From assembly GCA_964598765.1 (NCBI GenBank), contig CAZRCZ010000018.1:43746-107745 (forward strand): a stretch of 64,000 nucleotides of DNA, written 5' to 3'. The notes below the pieces were generated by a model that did not search any database, was not told the origin of the DNA, and worked only from the letters and a program-made list of their open reading frames with translations. The position numbers and the translations under genes were made by a program. Each line of letters opens with the position of its first letter. Within the stretch, counting starts at the first letter, position 1. The DNA is from CAZRCZ01 sp964598765 (GTDB lineage Bacteria; Sumerlaeota; Sumerlaeia; MVZB01; JAJFLK01). Positions 27,391 to 36,782 of this stretch are shown piece by piece.

Positions 27391-28509
27391 TCAGGTCCCG
27401 GAAACCTTGGCCGCGAATTCCTTCGGATCGTCGGCGATGGCGCGCGCCGTTTCGTGTTCGACCAATCCGCGCTTGACCAAATCCGCCAGCGCCGCGGTCA
27501 TGGAAATCATGCCTTCCTCGGCGCCGGTTTGAATCGCCGAAAGAATTTGGTTGGCTTTTCCTTCGCGGATCAGGTTCCGGATTGCCCGCGTGCAAATCAT
27601 GATTTCCCGCGCGGCCACCCGCCCCTTTTTTCCCTTGAGCGGGAGAAGCCTTTGGGAAATCACCGCCGCCAGCGATTGCGAAAGCTGAACGCGCACCTGA
27701 TCGCGTTGATGCGGCGGCATGACGTCAATGATCCGGTTGATGGTCTGCGGCGCGTTGCCCGTGTGGAGAGTCGAGAACGTCAGGTGACCGGTTTCGGCGA
27801 GCGTAATCGCCGTCTGCATTGTTTCCAGATCGCGCATCTCGCCCAGCAAGACGACGTCGGGGTCTTGGCGAAAACTGTGACGCAGGGCGGCGGTGAATGT
27901 TCGCGTGTCGCTGTCGAGTTCGCGCTGACTGACCAACCCCTTTTGCTCCTCGTAGCTGAATTCGATCGGGTCCTCGATGGTGAGGACGTGGCATCGGCGC
28001 GTGGCGTTGATGTGATTGATCATCGAGGCCAACGTCGTGGACTTCCCCGATCCGGTCGGTCCGGTGACGATCACCAGTCCGCTGTGAAGCGCAGTCAGCG
28101 CGACGCACGAGGGGGGAAGACCGATCTCTTCCATCGAGGGAATCACATATGGAATCAGGCGAATCGAAGCGCAAAACGTTCCGCGCTCCTGATAGAGGTT
28201 GACCCGCATCCTGCAAACGCCCGTGAGGACGTGCGAGAAATCAAGCTCCAGCACGCGGTCGAATTCCTTGATCTGCTCGCCTCCCAGCATCCCCTGAAAA
28301 AAACGCCTCATTCCGTCGGCGGTCGGAACGAATCCCTTCACCTGAAGCAGTTCGCCGTCAATGCGGATGCGCGGAGGCGACCCGGCCCGCAAATGAATGT
28401 CGGACGCGCCCTCCTGAAAAGATTGCCGGACGAGCGATTCCATCGCGTCGGCGAAACCGCCCGATGAAGATTCGACTTTTGAAGGTGCTTCCTGTGTTTT
28501 GACCGCCAT
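27391..28509 (-). CDS. pilT: Type IV pilus retraction ATPase PilT
   Basis: The 372-residue protein is a PilT-type hexameric ATPase that depolymerises type IV pili for twitching motility. It has the N-terminal ASDIHLRAGSPPRIRIDGEL, Walker A GPTGSGKST (about residue 151), the Asp box TIEDPIEF, Walker B VVLLGEMRD, the His box TLHTGNAPQTINRIIDV, and the C-terminal AIRNLIREGK typical of PilT over PilB. No other pilus assembly gene is adjacent. A pilin-like gene lies at 10540-11217. Confidence 0.92.
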   Translation of the reverse strand: MAVKTQEAPSKVESSSGGFADAMESLVRQSFQEGASDIHLRAGSPPRIRIDGELLQVKGFVPTADGMRRFFQGMLGGEQIKEFDRVLELDFSHVLTGVCRMRVNLYQERGTFCASIRLIPYVIPSMEEIGLPPSCVALTALHSGLVIVTGPTGSGKSTTLASMINHINATRRCHVLTIEDPIEFSYEEQKGLVSQRELDSDTRTFTAALRHSFRQDPDVVLLGEMRDLETMQTAITLAETGHLTFSTLHTGNAPQTINRIIDVMPPHQRDQVRVQLSQSLAAVISQRLLPLKGKKGRVAAREIMICTRAIRNLIREGKANQILSAIQTGAEEGMISMTAALADLVKRGLVEHETARAIADDPKEFAAKVSGT

Positions 28510-28559
28510 CTCGTTTCGCCTGATCGCTTCTTCCGCCCTCTATGTAATCACACTTTGCC

Positions 28560-29375
28560 GTGAATTACAGCGAAGATTTCAACCGCGTTGGCTCCGATTT
28601 TTCGCTTTCGCTCATTCGACGTTTGGTTCACGATGATCGCATGGACCGCGCATTCCCGCTTACCCAAAAGACGACGATTCCCGCGAAAGAAAATTTTGCC
28701 CGCGAGTTGGAACAAAGGGACTCGGCGCGGTTGATTTCATTCCGGCTTGGGGAATATCGAACGATTTTGGCCGAGCAGGAGAGGCTTCACGCGGAGCGGG
28801 TCGCGGATCGGATCGCGGATTCATGGTTGGTCGGCGAGCATCCGCTCGTGATCACGCAAGGGGTCCGCGCGGCGGAATCGGATTTGCCGATGCCGGAAAC
28901 TCCAGCGGCCTCCGCGCCGGTTTTTCAAATTGATCGCGGCGGGATGACGACGCTCCACAGTCCGGGGCAACTCATCGTCTATCCGATTGTCAAAGTGAAC
29001 GGCGGATCATTGGCGGCGGGACGATTTTCCCGGGCGTTGGTTCAAGCCTTTCGGATTTGGATTGTCGAGGAGTTCGGAGTTCGGACGGAAATTCATGAGC
29101 GGCAACCGGGACTCTACGTCGGCGAAGAGAAGCTCTTGAGCGTCGGTATTTCTCTGCGTCACGGCGTTTCGATGCACGGCGTGGCCGTCAATTTCCGCAA
29201 CGATCTTTCCCTATGGAAAGGAATGGTCGCCTGCGGCGAATCGGGGTTGCGATCAACCTCGCTCAGTCTTCTGCTAAGAAAGGACCTCCGCCCGGCGGAT
29301 CAGGTTCCATCCCTTGCGCGGTGGTTGCGGGATGTCTGGAGCTATGCCCGAGTCGAAACGCTTGGATTTCCCTAA
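28560..29375 (+). CDS. lipB: Octanoyltransferase LipB
   Basis: LipB moves octanoate from acyl carrier protein to lipoyl domains. The 271-residue frame begins at GTG 28560; an ATG at 28641 would give 244 residues, nearer the usual size, but neither has a strong ribosome site. Family motifs are RGGMTTLHSPGQLIVYP, then GLYVGEEKLLSVGISLRHG with the catalytic Lys, HGVAVNFRNDL, and VACGESGL with the catalytic Cys. The usual PCG is ACG here. No lipoyl synthase gene is nearby. It diverges from pilT. Confidence 0.88.
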   Translation: MNYSEDFNRVGSDFSLSLIRRLVHDDRMDRAFPLTQKTTIPAKENFARELEQRDSARLISFRLGEYRTILAEQERLHAERVADRIADSWLVGEHPLVITQGVRAAESDLPMPETPAASAPVFQIDRGGMTTLHSPGQLIVYPIVKVNGGSLAAGRFSRALVQAFRIWIVEEFGVRTEIHERQPGLYVGEEKLLSVGISLRHGVSMHGVAVNFRNDLSLWKGMVACGESGLRSTSLSLLLRKDLRPADQVPSLARWLRDVWSYARVETLGFP

Positions 29376-29380
29376 TCCAG

Positions 29381-29893
29381 CTATTTGCTCATCTCCCAAA
29401 CCAGATGTCCCAGTTCAGGTAAAATGAGCTTTTCCATCGCCAGTCGCACCGCGCCGGTGGAACCCGGCAATGAAAAAATGACCATGCCGGAATAGGTCCC
29501 CGCCACGGCGCGCGAAAGCATCGCCGCCGGACCGATGTCATCAAAGGACAACATTCGGAAAAGTTCGCCGAAACCGTCCATTTTTTTCTCGATCAATCCC
29601 GCCACGGTCTCATACGTCCTGTCCCGCTTCGCGATTCCCGTCCCGCCGTTGATAAGCGCGGCACGGATGGTTTTTGTCTCCGCCGCCTCGCGCAGAACGA
29701 TTCGGATTTGCTCCGGCTCATCCTTGACGATTCGATACAGCGCGACTTCGTGCCCCGCGCCGGTCAGCGCGTCGCGGATGAATTTTCCGGAACCATCGGT
29801 GGTTTCGTCGCGGGTGTCGCTCACGGTCACCACGGCGCATCGGACCGATTTCGGAGCCTGTTTGCGGTGTTCTTCAGTGCTGGCGCTGGGCAT
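29381..29893 (-). CDS. moaB: MoaB/MogA-type molybdopterin cofactor protein
   Basis: I start at the ATG at 29893 (170 residues); the frame opening at 29962 adds an Arg-rich stretch unlike the family. The MoaB/Mog fold is visible: VVTVSDTRDETTDGSG, ALINGGTGIAKRD, DGFGELFRMLSFDDIGPAAMLSRA, and FSLPGSTGAVRLAM. These proteins adenylate molybdopterin during molybdenum cofactor synthesis, or are structural relatives. No other moa gene is in the window. It converges on lipB with a 5-base gap. Confidence 0.9.
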   Translation of the reverse strand: MPSASTEEHRKQAPKSVRCAVVTVSDTRDETTDGSGKFIRDALTGAGHEVALYRIVKDEPEQIRIVLREAAETKTIRAALINGGTGIAKRDRTYETVAGLIEKKMDGFGELFRMLSFDDIGPAAMLSRAVAGTYSGMVIFSLPGSTGAVRLAMEKLILPELGHLVWEMSK

Positions 29894-29976
29894 AAAAACA
29901 TTCAACCTTCGGGTCTTGATCGTTCGGCGGGCATTATGGAAGAATCGCCGCCTCATTGCCAAGGAAACCGAAGACC

Positions 29977-30486
29977 ATGGGAACCCTCGAACTCATCCAG
30001 CAGAAATCCTTCCTCGGCAGGGAATTCCTGATATGGCTTTGGTATCGCGCGGAAACCGATCCCGTCTTGAATCTTCCGGGCAAACGACGTTGCGAGATTG
30101 AAATTCAAAGCCCGCTTCAATTGGACGCCGAGCATGGCGACGCGAAATCCTCGGTTCTGCGCGGCGATTCTCCGGCGACCTCCGCCGAAGCCGCCACCGC
30201 CCTGCGCGAGGGAAAGAAACCGAGCAGGGTAAAACTCAAATTCAGTTGCGACGGCGCGGATTGGATTACGGGGCTGGATGGCGAAACCTTGGGTATCGGC
30301 GGATTGCAAATGCCCAAATCGGGACGTCTTCCGTTTGATGAAATTCTACCCCTCCGCGCGCGATTCGTCCTCGAATTCGAAACGCTTCTCTCCGAACTCT
30401 TCGAGGCGTTCTTGGCTTTGCGGCTCAACGAGGCGAATTGGAAGGGGGATTCGGAAAAGATCCAAAAATGGATCGGCGAGAAATGA
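29977..30486 (+). CDS. Conserved protein of unknown function
   Basis: I choose the ATG at 29977 (170 residues); the alternative TTG at 29956 adds seven residues. The N-terminal pattern FLGREFLIWLWYRAE, a central EAATALREGKKPSR and a C-terminal LLSELFEAFLALR recall a conserved family of delta-proteobacteria and candidate phyla that I cannot name with certainty. There is no signal peptide or membrane helix. It lies between moaB, from which it diverges, and tRNA-Leu. Confidence 0.55.
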   Translation: MGTLELIQQKSFLGREFLIWLWYRAETDPVLNLPGKRRCEIEIQSPLQLDAEHGDAKSSVLRGDSPATSAEAATALREGKKPSRVKLKFSCDGADWITGLDGETLGIGGLQMPKSGRLPFDEILPLRARFVLEFETLLSELFEAFLALRLNEANWKGDSEKIQKWIGEK

Positions 30487-30582
30487 TCCGTGGTTGGAAA
30501 CTTGGCTTGCGTGGGTCTTTCGCCCACAAAGAGATTGCTCCGCCTTCCTTCCGCGCGTAAAATGATCTTGTTTCGCAACGGC

Positions 30583-30669
30583 GCCGAAGTGGCGGAATTG
30601 GCAGACGCGCAAGATTCAGGGTCTTGTGTCCGCAAGGGCGTGGAGGTTCAAATCCTCTCTTCGGCACCA
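30583..30669 (+). tRNA. tRNA-Leu (CAG)
   Basis: A class II tRNA with a long variable arm. The acceptor stem GCCGAAG (30583-30589) pairs with CTTCGGC (30659-30665). The anticodon stem CAAGA/TCTTG encloses TTCAGGG (anticodon CAG), the variable arm follows the TG after it, and the T arm carries TTCAAAT. CCA is encoded at 30667-30669. Confidence 0.96.
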
Positions 30670-30710
30670 AGAAAACCGAGAATGACGAACGATGAAAGAG
30701 GAGTTTGGCA

Positions 30711-31238
30711 ATGAGCGTTTTTCAGATGGCCCAAGGTCCGATGTATGATCAAGGGGCGGTTCAACCGATGCGCGACGAATTGACGTCGGTCGGCATCAAG
30801 GAACTCCTGACCCCCGACGCCGTGGATGCCGTTCTTTCGCAAAAGGGAACCGCCCTGGTGGTCGTTAATTCCGTCTGCGGTTGCGCCGCCGGCAACGCCC
30901 GCCCGGGCGTCATGCTCGCCCTGCAAAACAAGGTTATCCCCGATCGCCTGACGACCGTTTTCGCCGGACAGGAGCGTGACGCAGTCCAGCGGGCGCGCGA
31001 GCAGATGAAGGGCTATCCCCCTTCCTCGCCCTGCATCGCGCTATTCAAGGACGGCGCGGTCGTGTTCATTCTCCAACGACATGAGATCGAAAACCGCTCC
31101 GCGGGGATGGTCGCCGACGCGCTCGTTCAGGCGTTCAACAAACACTGCGCCGCGTCGGGTCCCTCGATTCCGGCGGAGCAATTCAACAAGATTGTTCCCT
31201 TTCAGGCATGCGGATCGTCCATACCGCTGAATCGGTAA
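30711..31238 (+). CDS. Bacilliredoxin, BrxA/BrxB family
   Basis: The 175-residue protein starts at ATG 30711, seven bases after AGAGGAG; a TTG at 30705 is less likely. It matches BrxA/BrxB: PMYDQGAVQPMRDELTSVGI, then VVNSVCGCAAGNARPG with the Cys56-Gly-Cys58 redox motif, GYPPSSPCIALFKDG, and a C-terminal Cys. These reductases remove bacillithiol from proteins in Firmicutes. Relatives are also found in phyla without an obvious bacillithiol pathway, so the thiol partner here is unknown. Confidence 0.93.
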   Translation: MSVFQMAQGPMYDQGAVQPMRDELTSVGIKELLTPDAVDAVLSQKGTALVVVNSVCGCAAGNARPGVMLALQNKVIPDRLTTVFAGQERDAVQRAREQMKGYPPSSPCIALFKDGAVVFILQRHEIENRSAGMVADALVQAFNKHCAASGPSIPAEQFNKIVPFQACGSSIPLNR

Positions 31239-31476
31239 AAGACCTTTTGAATTTGTGTCGGTCATCCCATTCCGAAGGCTCTCCGACTACGATCCTCGCG
31301 ATCCGTTCCAACCCCGCGAATTCCACTACCCGCGCCTACTTCACGATTTCTCCATGCTTCGTCATCGGCGAAACCTGCGGCTGAAATCTGTATTATCCAG
31401 CCCTTTCTAAACCAACTTTCCCCACCAAAAAGCCGGGCGAAAATTGGTTTTGTTTCACAAAACTTTTTTATTCGGC

Positions 31477-32667
31477 TCACGCCGGAAGCGCGACAATGGC
31501 CGACGGGCGGCTCAGGAGCGCGAATTGGCGTCGCGCAATGTTCATCAAGATTCCCATCGAGGCCATCATCACCATCAACGACGAGCCGCCGTAGCTCAGG
31601 AGCGGAAGCACCAAACCTTTGGTCGGCAAAAGCCCCAACACCACGCACAAATTGATGAACGTGCTCAAGCAAAGCATCAACGTAATGCCCGTGGCGAGAA
31701 GACTGCCGAAAAGGTCCGAGGTGTTCAGCGCGACCAGCCATCCGAGCAGGGCCAAGCCGACGTATAGTCCGAGAATGACCGAACAGCGGACGAATCCCAA
31801 TTCTTCCGCAAGGATCGCAAAAATAAAATCGGTGTGCCCCGCCGAAAGATAATGATACTTCTGCATGGATTGACCCAACCCCAATCCGTAAGGTCCCCCT
31901 GATCCGACGGCGATCAGCGATTGATAAAGTTGGTAGCCCTCGCGCATTCGGATTTCGGGATCATCCGAAAGAAACGCCAGCAGACGGCGAATGCGATACG
32001 GTTGCGTGACGAACGCGGCGACGGCGGCGGGAATTCCGGCGGAGGTCAGCCCGATCAGGTGGAACCACCGGACTTCGCCGCAGACCCACATGCCGAAGAT
32101 CACGAGCGAAAGCACGAACGCTTGGCCGAAATCCGGCTCAAGCACGATAATCAACGCAAACGCGCCGGTGACCACCATGGCGGGCAGAACGCCGGAAAAA
32201 AAACTTTTAATGTAGCGATGTCGATCGTCCAGCATTTTGGCCATGTAGATGATCAACCCCAGACGCGCGAACTCCGAGGATTGCAACTGCATGAATCCAA
32301 GCCGAACCCAACGTCGCGCTCCGTTGGACGAAACGCCGATATGCGGAACCCAAACCAAACCGCACAGGACGAAACACACCGCCATGATGCCGAAGCTCCA
32401 TTTTTTGAGACGGCGATAATCGAAGTGATAGAAGAAACCCAAAAGCGCCAGACCGATCCCAGCCGAGACGAGTTGTTTTTTCAGGTAGCTCCAGTCGTGA
32501 TATTTTCCGTCGGCCACGACTTGATGCGTCTTCCTCGCGTGCTGGCGATATTCGTATCCCGCCAGCGACGCGCTCGCGCTATAAACGCCGACCAGTCCCA
32601 TCGTCACCAACAGCATGGCGAAGAAAAATATGGCGACCGGGACGCTTTCAGCTCCGCTTCGGTTCAT
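31477..32667 (-). CDS. ftsW: Peptidoglycan polymerase FtsW
   Basis: This SEDS-family protein (396 residues) has about ten membrane helices and polymerises lipid II during septum formation with FtsI. Landmarks are GVYSASAS in helix 1, NGARRWVRLGFMQLQSSEFARL, the catalytic loop region VLEPDFG (Asp), the extracytoplasmic YQLYQSLIAVGSGGPYGLGLGQ, HTDFIFAILAEELG, and the end LLSYGGSSL. It is the last gene of the cluster and its start overlaps murD by 20 bases. Confidence 0.95.
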   Translation of the reverse strand: MNRSGAESVPVAIFFFAMLLVTMGLVGVYSASASLAGYEYRQHARKTHQVVADGKYHDWSYLKKQLVSAGIGLALLGFFYHFDYRRLKKWSFGIMAVCFVLCGLVWVPHIGVSSNGARRWVRLGFMQLQSSEFARLGLIIYMAKMLDDRHRYIKSFFSGVLPAMVVTGAFALIIVLEPDFGQAFVLSLVIFGMWVCGEVRWFHLIGLTSAGIPAAVAAFVTQPYRIRRLLAFLSDDPEIRMREGYQLYQSLIAVGSGGPYGLGLGQSMQKYHYLSAGHTDFIFAILAEELGFVRCSVILGLYVGLALLGWLVALNTSDLFGSLLATGITLMLCLSTFINLCVVLGLLPTKGLVLPLLSYGGSSLMVMMASMGILMNIARRQFALLSRPSAIVALPA

Positions 32668-34108
32668 GGGCGTTCTCCTTGTTCATCCTCTGCTGGACCC
32701 ATCGCGCGAAGACGCGACCGCGGTCCTTGTAATCCACGAATTGATCGAAACTCGCGCAACCGGGCGCGAGCAAAACGACTTCCCCCTCGCGCGCGTTTTC
32801 GGTCGCGCGCTCCAGCGCCGTGTCCATCGTTCCGCATTGCGTCAGCTTGATGCCCGGAGCCCAAGCGGCCTCGATTTTTTCCGCCGCCTCTCCGATGAGG
32901 TAAGCGTGGACGACCCGGTCTTGAATCTGAGGGAGAATCGTTTCAAAGGGGCTGTTCTTGTCGCGCCCGCCGGCGATCAAATGCACGGGATTCGCGAAGC
33001 TGGCGATAGCCTTGACTTGCGCGTCAATGTTGGTCGCCTTGGAGTCGTCAATGTAATCCACGCCGCCGATCGCGCCGACGTGTTCCAGCCGATGCGGCGC
33101 GCCGCGAAACGTCTCCAACGCCGCGCCGATGACCTTATGCGAAATCCCCAGCGAGGACGCCGCACACGCCGCCGCCAGACAGTTGGCGACGTTGTGCAGA
33201 CCAATCAGGCGCAGGCGATCCAGCTCGGTCAGGCGTCGCGGACGACCCTGCGCCGGAACCAGCGTGAGAACGTCGCCGTCGAGCCACGCGCCCTGCTCAA
33301 CCTCGCGGTTCAGCGAGAAATAAAGAACTCGCGCCGAACTTTCCCGCGCGATTTTCAAACACCACGGATCATCCTGATTGACGACAAAACTTTGATCGGC
33401 GGTTTGCTTGGCCGTGATTCGCGCCTTGGCTTGCGCGTATTCCTCCATCCCCTTGTGGCGATCTAAATGATCCGGCGTGATGTTGAGCAAGACGGCGGCA
33501 TCGGGCGCGAAAAGCTTGCAGTCTTCGAGTTGAAAACTGCTGACTTCGACGGAAAACCAAGTTTCGTCAAGGTGGTCTTCGGATTCGAGAACGGCGTCCG
33601 AAAAGCTGTGGCCGATGTTGCCCGCCTCGATCGCGCGCTTGCCGGCGGCCTCAAAAATATGCCGAATCAACATCGTCACGGTCGTCTTGCCGTTGGTTCC
33701 GGTGACGGCGGCGATCTTCGCGCCGTCCGCCCGGAGCCACGCCAATTCGATTTCCGACGCTTGAAGAATTCCGCGCCTCCGCGCTTCGACGCGAAGGGGA
33801 TGATCATGCGGAACACCGGGGGAGGGAATGAGGGCGTCCACCTCGTCCAAAATTCCTCGGCCTCCTCCGTTCACCGGACGTCCCCAGCCGAACGTCACGC
33901 CCCGCCCGCTCAAGGTTTGGACTTCTGGATCGCTCGAACAATCCTTGTCGTCGAAGATCACGACTTTCTTTCCTAGCCAAAGCAGAAGGCGGGCCGCGCC
34001 TTTGCCGCTCAATCCGGCTCCGATGACCGCATAGCGGTTTTGTTTCAAGAGAGAGGAATCGTTCCTGTCGGCCATGAAAAGAAGGGTCTCCTTGTCAGCA
34101 GTAATCAT
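32648..34108 (-). CDS. murD: UDP-N-acetylmuramoyl-L-alanine--D-glutamate ligase
   Basis: MurD adds D-glutamate to UDP-MurNAc-L-Ala. The 486-residue frame starts at ATG 34108, overlapping the mraY stop as ATGA; an ATG at 34075 after AAGGAG is a fair alternative. The N-terminal Rossmann-like part has VIGAGLSGKGAARLL. The ATP site VTGTNGKTTV, EVSSFQLE, LNITPDHLDRH, NQDD and YIDDSKATN complete the Mur ligase pattern. It lies between mraY and ftsW. Confidence 0.95.
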   Translation of the reverse strand: MITADKETLLFMADRNDSSLLKQNRYAVIGAGLSGKGAARLLLWLGKKVVIFDDKDCSSDPEVQTLSGRGVTFGWGRPVNGGGRGILDEVDALIPSPGVPHDHPLRVEARRRGILQASEIELAWLRADGAKIAAVTGTNGKTTVTMLIRHIFEAAGKRAIEAGNIGHSFSDAVLESEDHLDETWFSVEVSSFQLEDCKLFAPDAAVLLNITPDHLDRHKGMEEYAQAKARITAKQTADQSFVVNQDDPWCLKIARESSARVLYFSLNREVEQGAWLDGDVLTLVPAQGRPRRLTELDRLRLIGLHNVANCLAAACAASSLGISHKVIGAALETFRGAPHRLEHVGAIGGVDYIDDSKATNIDAQVKAIASFANPVHLIAGGRDKNSPFETILPQIQDRVVHAYLIGEAAEKIEAAWAPGIKLTQCGTMDTALERATENAREGEVVLLAPGCASFDQFVDYKDRGRVFARWVQQRMNKENAHEPKRS

Positions 34109-35259
34109 CTCAGTTTCAACGTCGCCAATCCGAAAAGCGCGAGCAAAAAGGATACGGTCCAGAATCGGAGAATGATTTTATTCTCGTGAAGTCCCAGCTT
34201 TTCGTAGTGGTGATGAAGGGGAGACATGCGAAAGACCCGTTTGCCGGTCAGCTTGAAGCTGGCGACTTGAATGATGACCGAAAGCGCCTCCGCGACGAAT
34301 ATTCCGCCGATCAAGACCAACAAGATTTCCTGCTTAATCAAAAGCGCCATCGCGCCCAGCGCCCCGCCGAGCATCATCGAGCCGGTGTCCCCCATGAAAA
34401 CTTCGGCGGGATGGGAGTTGAACCAGAGGAAACCGAGCGACGCGCCGAGCAACGCGGAACCGAACACCGCGATTTCTCCGGCGTCGGGAACGTAAGGAAT
34501 GTAGAGATACGAACTCCAGTCGGCCCGCGAGGCCAGATAGGCCATGACGATGTAGGCCACCGCGCTCATCACGGTTGTCCCGATGGCCAGACCGTCAAGA
34601 CCGTCGGTCAAGTTCACCGCGTTGGACGCGCCGATCATGACGATCACCACCCAAAGCAAATACGCCGCGCCGAGGTAGGGATAAAAATTTTTGAAGAACG
34701 GGACGAGGAGATAAGCGTAGCCTTCGGCTCCCGTCGTCTCGTAAGAAACGCTCCATCGGCCCCGCATCAACGCCACTCCGAAAAGCGCCCCCAACAACGT
34801 TTGACCTGCAATCTTCCCCCACGGTGGAATACCGAGATGATTTTTGCGCGCGACTTTCACGTAGTCATCCCAAAATCCCAACGCGCCGAATCCCAGACTC
34901 ATCGCGGTCAGGGACCACACCGCCGGACTGCTCAAACGACAGAACAACGCGACCGCGATGAACAAGGCCAAAATGATGAGGATGCCTCCCATCGTCGGGG
35001 TCCCTTGTTTGCCTCCGTGCATTTCATGGAGCGAAACGGCGTTTTCTCCCGTGGATTTGCGCACGAATTGGGAAGCCTTCAACTGACGCAACCCCGAGAT
35101 CACCCTCGGGCCCAAGATCAAAGAGGCGGCAAAGGCAACAACCAACGCCGAGCCGGACCGTACGCTGATGTATTGAAAGACGCGCAAAGGACCAAGATCG
35201 GAGGCTTGCCCCTGACCGCGCAAATGCAGACGAAGGAAATCGAGGATAAACAAGAGCAT
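34105..35259 (-). CDS. mraY: Phospho-N-acetylmuramoyl-pentapeptide transferase
   Basis: MraY makes lipid I at the inner membrane. The 384-residue protein has ten or so helices. It contains HEMHGGKQGTPTMGGILI near residue 78, LGFWDDYVKV with the catalytic Asp pair, NAVNLTDGLDGLAIGTT, VFMGDTGSM, and SPLHHHYEKLG with the three His residues. The start lies 4 bases after murF. Confidence 0.97.
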   Translation of the reverse strand: MLLFILDFLRLHLRGQGQASDLGPLRVFQYISVRSGSALVVAFAASLILGPRVISGLRQLKASQFVRKSTGENAVSLHEMHGGKQGTPTMGGILIILALFIAVALFCRLSSPAVWSLTAMSLGFGALGFWDDYVKVARKNHLGIPPWGKIAGQTLLGALFGVALMRGRWSVSYETTGAEGYAYLLVPFFKNFYPYLGAAYLLWVVIVMIGASNAVNLTDGLDGLAIGTTVMSAVAYIVMAYLASRADWSSYLYIPYVPDAGEIAVFGSALLGASLGFLWFNSHPAEVFMGDTGSMMLGGALGAMALLIKQEILLVLIGGIFVAEALSVIIQVASFKLTGKRVFRMSPLHHHYEKLGLHENKIILRFWTVSFLLALFGLATLKLR

Positions 35260-35263
35260 CAGA

Positions 35264-36754
35264 TTAGTGCGAGATCTCCAATTCGGGAGCGATTTTTTGA
35301 GCGACTTTCTCCAACGCGAAGCCGTGCGAACCTTTGAAAAAGACCTGATCTCCGGATTGGAGAGCAGATTTTAGCGCGCTTGCCATTTCGTCGGCGCTTG
35401 AAAATCCATGAGCATCCCATTTTTCTTTATTCAATGTTTCGGCCAATCGCGAACTTTCCGGACCAAGTCCGAAAAACAACGCGGGAGCGAGCGGACGAAG
35501 ATGAGGCAACAACGCTCCGTGCGCGGAGCGGGAGTGTGAACCCAATTCCAGCATGTCGGCCAGAACGATAACCAAGCGGCCTCGCTTGGCGCGATGCTCC
35601 GCGAATTCGCGCAGGGAATCCAGCGAAGCCGCCATGGAATCGGGCGCGGCGTTGTAGCAATCCAGGATAAGCGTCAAATCTTGCGTCTCAAGAATTTGCC
35701 CGCGCAGACTTTCGGTTTGAAAATTTTCCACCGCCTCGATGATCCAACCGGGATCAAATCCTCCGGCGCTCAACATCGCCGCCGCGCAGGCGACGTCCTC
35801 CAAATACTGGCGTCCGAAGTGCCGTAGTCGAATTCCCCGCCAAGACGCGGAAGAGGAATTCAAATCAAAGCGGTAGCCGACGCTGACATCGAGAAGCGAG
35901 ACGTTGCTGATCCAAAATGACGGGCGACCCAACGGGTCGCCCCTACCATTTGACGTGGTTTCGGAGGATGGAACTTCCCCCTGAAACGTCGTGATGGGAT
36001 TCGTATCCGCGAATCGTGTCAATGCGCGGCGCGAATTCGCGCAACCCGCGTTGACCACCAGCGGCGTTCCCGGCGGGCACGAAGCGAAGAGCGACAGTTT
36101 GGCCTCGATCAATTCATCGAGCGAGTGGAACATCCCGACGTGCGTCATGCCGATTCGCGTCAGTCCCGCCACGTCGGGACGACAGATTTCCGTCAGCCTC
36201 GCCAATTCTCCGGGCTGGTTCATTCCCAGTTCCATGACTGCGACCTCGTGGTCCGATTGGAGTTGCAAAAGCGTTTGTGGAACGCCGATGAGGTTATTGA
36301 AATTGCGAATCGGCTCCAAAATTTTCAGATGAGGAGACAATGCGCGGGAAATGAGTCTGCGCGTCGTGGTTTTTCCGACGCTTCCCGACAACGCGATCAA
36401 TTTTCCCCCCCAAGCTTCGCGCTGGAACCGCGCCAAACTTCCGTAAGCCCGCAACGGATCGTCAACGCGCAGGACGGGAAGGCGGGAATCAAACTCCGTC
36501 GAATAATCGCGCCGTGCAATCAAGCCGCCGGCTCCGCGCTGAACGGCCATCGGACAAAATTCATGCGCGTCGAATTTTTCCCCCTTGAGCGCGAGAAAAA
36601 ATTCTCCGGGCTTCGCCGTTCGGCTGTCGCTTGAGATCGGCGCGAATTTGCGCTCGTTTCCCGTTTGCGGCTCGTCCGCGCCAAGGATCAGTGCGATCTC
36701 GCCTACCGTCCAATCGGATAAGGAGCGCAAGTTGGGACGCATGGCTACGCTCAT
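35264..36754 (-). CDS. murF: UDP-N-acetylmuramoyl-tripeptide--D-alanyl-D-alanine ligase, with a repeat-derived insert
   Basis: MurF completes the pentapeptide precursor. The 496-residue protein has the N-terminal DSRTAKPGEFFLALKGEKFD, the ATP loop ALSGSVGKTTTR (about 121-132), NFNNLIGVPQTLL, ELGMNQPGEL, and C-terminal YNAAPDSM and SHGFALEKV. Residues about 267-280 (SNGRGDPLGRPSF) do not belong to the family and are encoded by a palindromic repeat. They sit in a loop before the VSLLDVSVGYRFDL strand, so the enzyme could stay active. It lies between murE and mraY. Confidence 0.93.
   Translation of the reverse strand: MSVAMRPNLRSLSDWTVGEIALILGADEPQTGNERKFAPISSDSRTAKPGEFFLALKGEKFDAHEFCPMAVQRGAGGLIARRDYSTEFDSRLPVLRVDDPLRAYGSLARFQREAWGGKLIALSGSVGKTTTRRLISRALSPHLKILEPIRNFNNLIGVPQTLLQLQSDHEVAVMELGMNQPGELARLTEICRPDVAGLTRIGMTHVGMFHSLDELIEAKLSLFASCPPGTPLVVNAGCANSRRALTRFADTNPITTFQGEVPSSETTSNGRGDPLGRPSFWISNVSLLDVSVGYRFDLNSSSASWRGIRLRHFGRQYLEDVACAAAMLSAGGFDPGWIIEAVENFQTESLRGQILETQDLTLILDCYNAAPDSMAASLDSLREFAEHRAKRGRLVIVLADMLELGSHSRSAHGALLPHLRPLAPALFFGLGPESSRLAETLNKEKWDAHGFSSADEMASALKSALQSGDQVFFKGSHGFALEKVAQKIAPELEISH
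35922..35942 (-). repeat. Palindromic repeat inside murF (GGGCGACCC family)
   Basis: GGGCGACCC (35922-35930) and GGGTCGCCC (35934-35942) form a perfect 9-bp stem with a 3-base loop. On the coding strand it is preceded by GGTAG and keeps the reading frame, encoding a GRGDPLGRP-type peptide. Confidence 0.9.
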
Positions 36755-36782
36755 GATTGTTGGTCTCTTATCCTGTTCATCC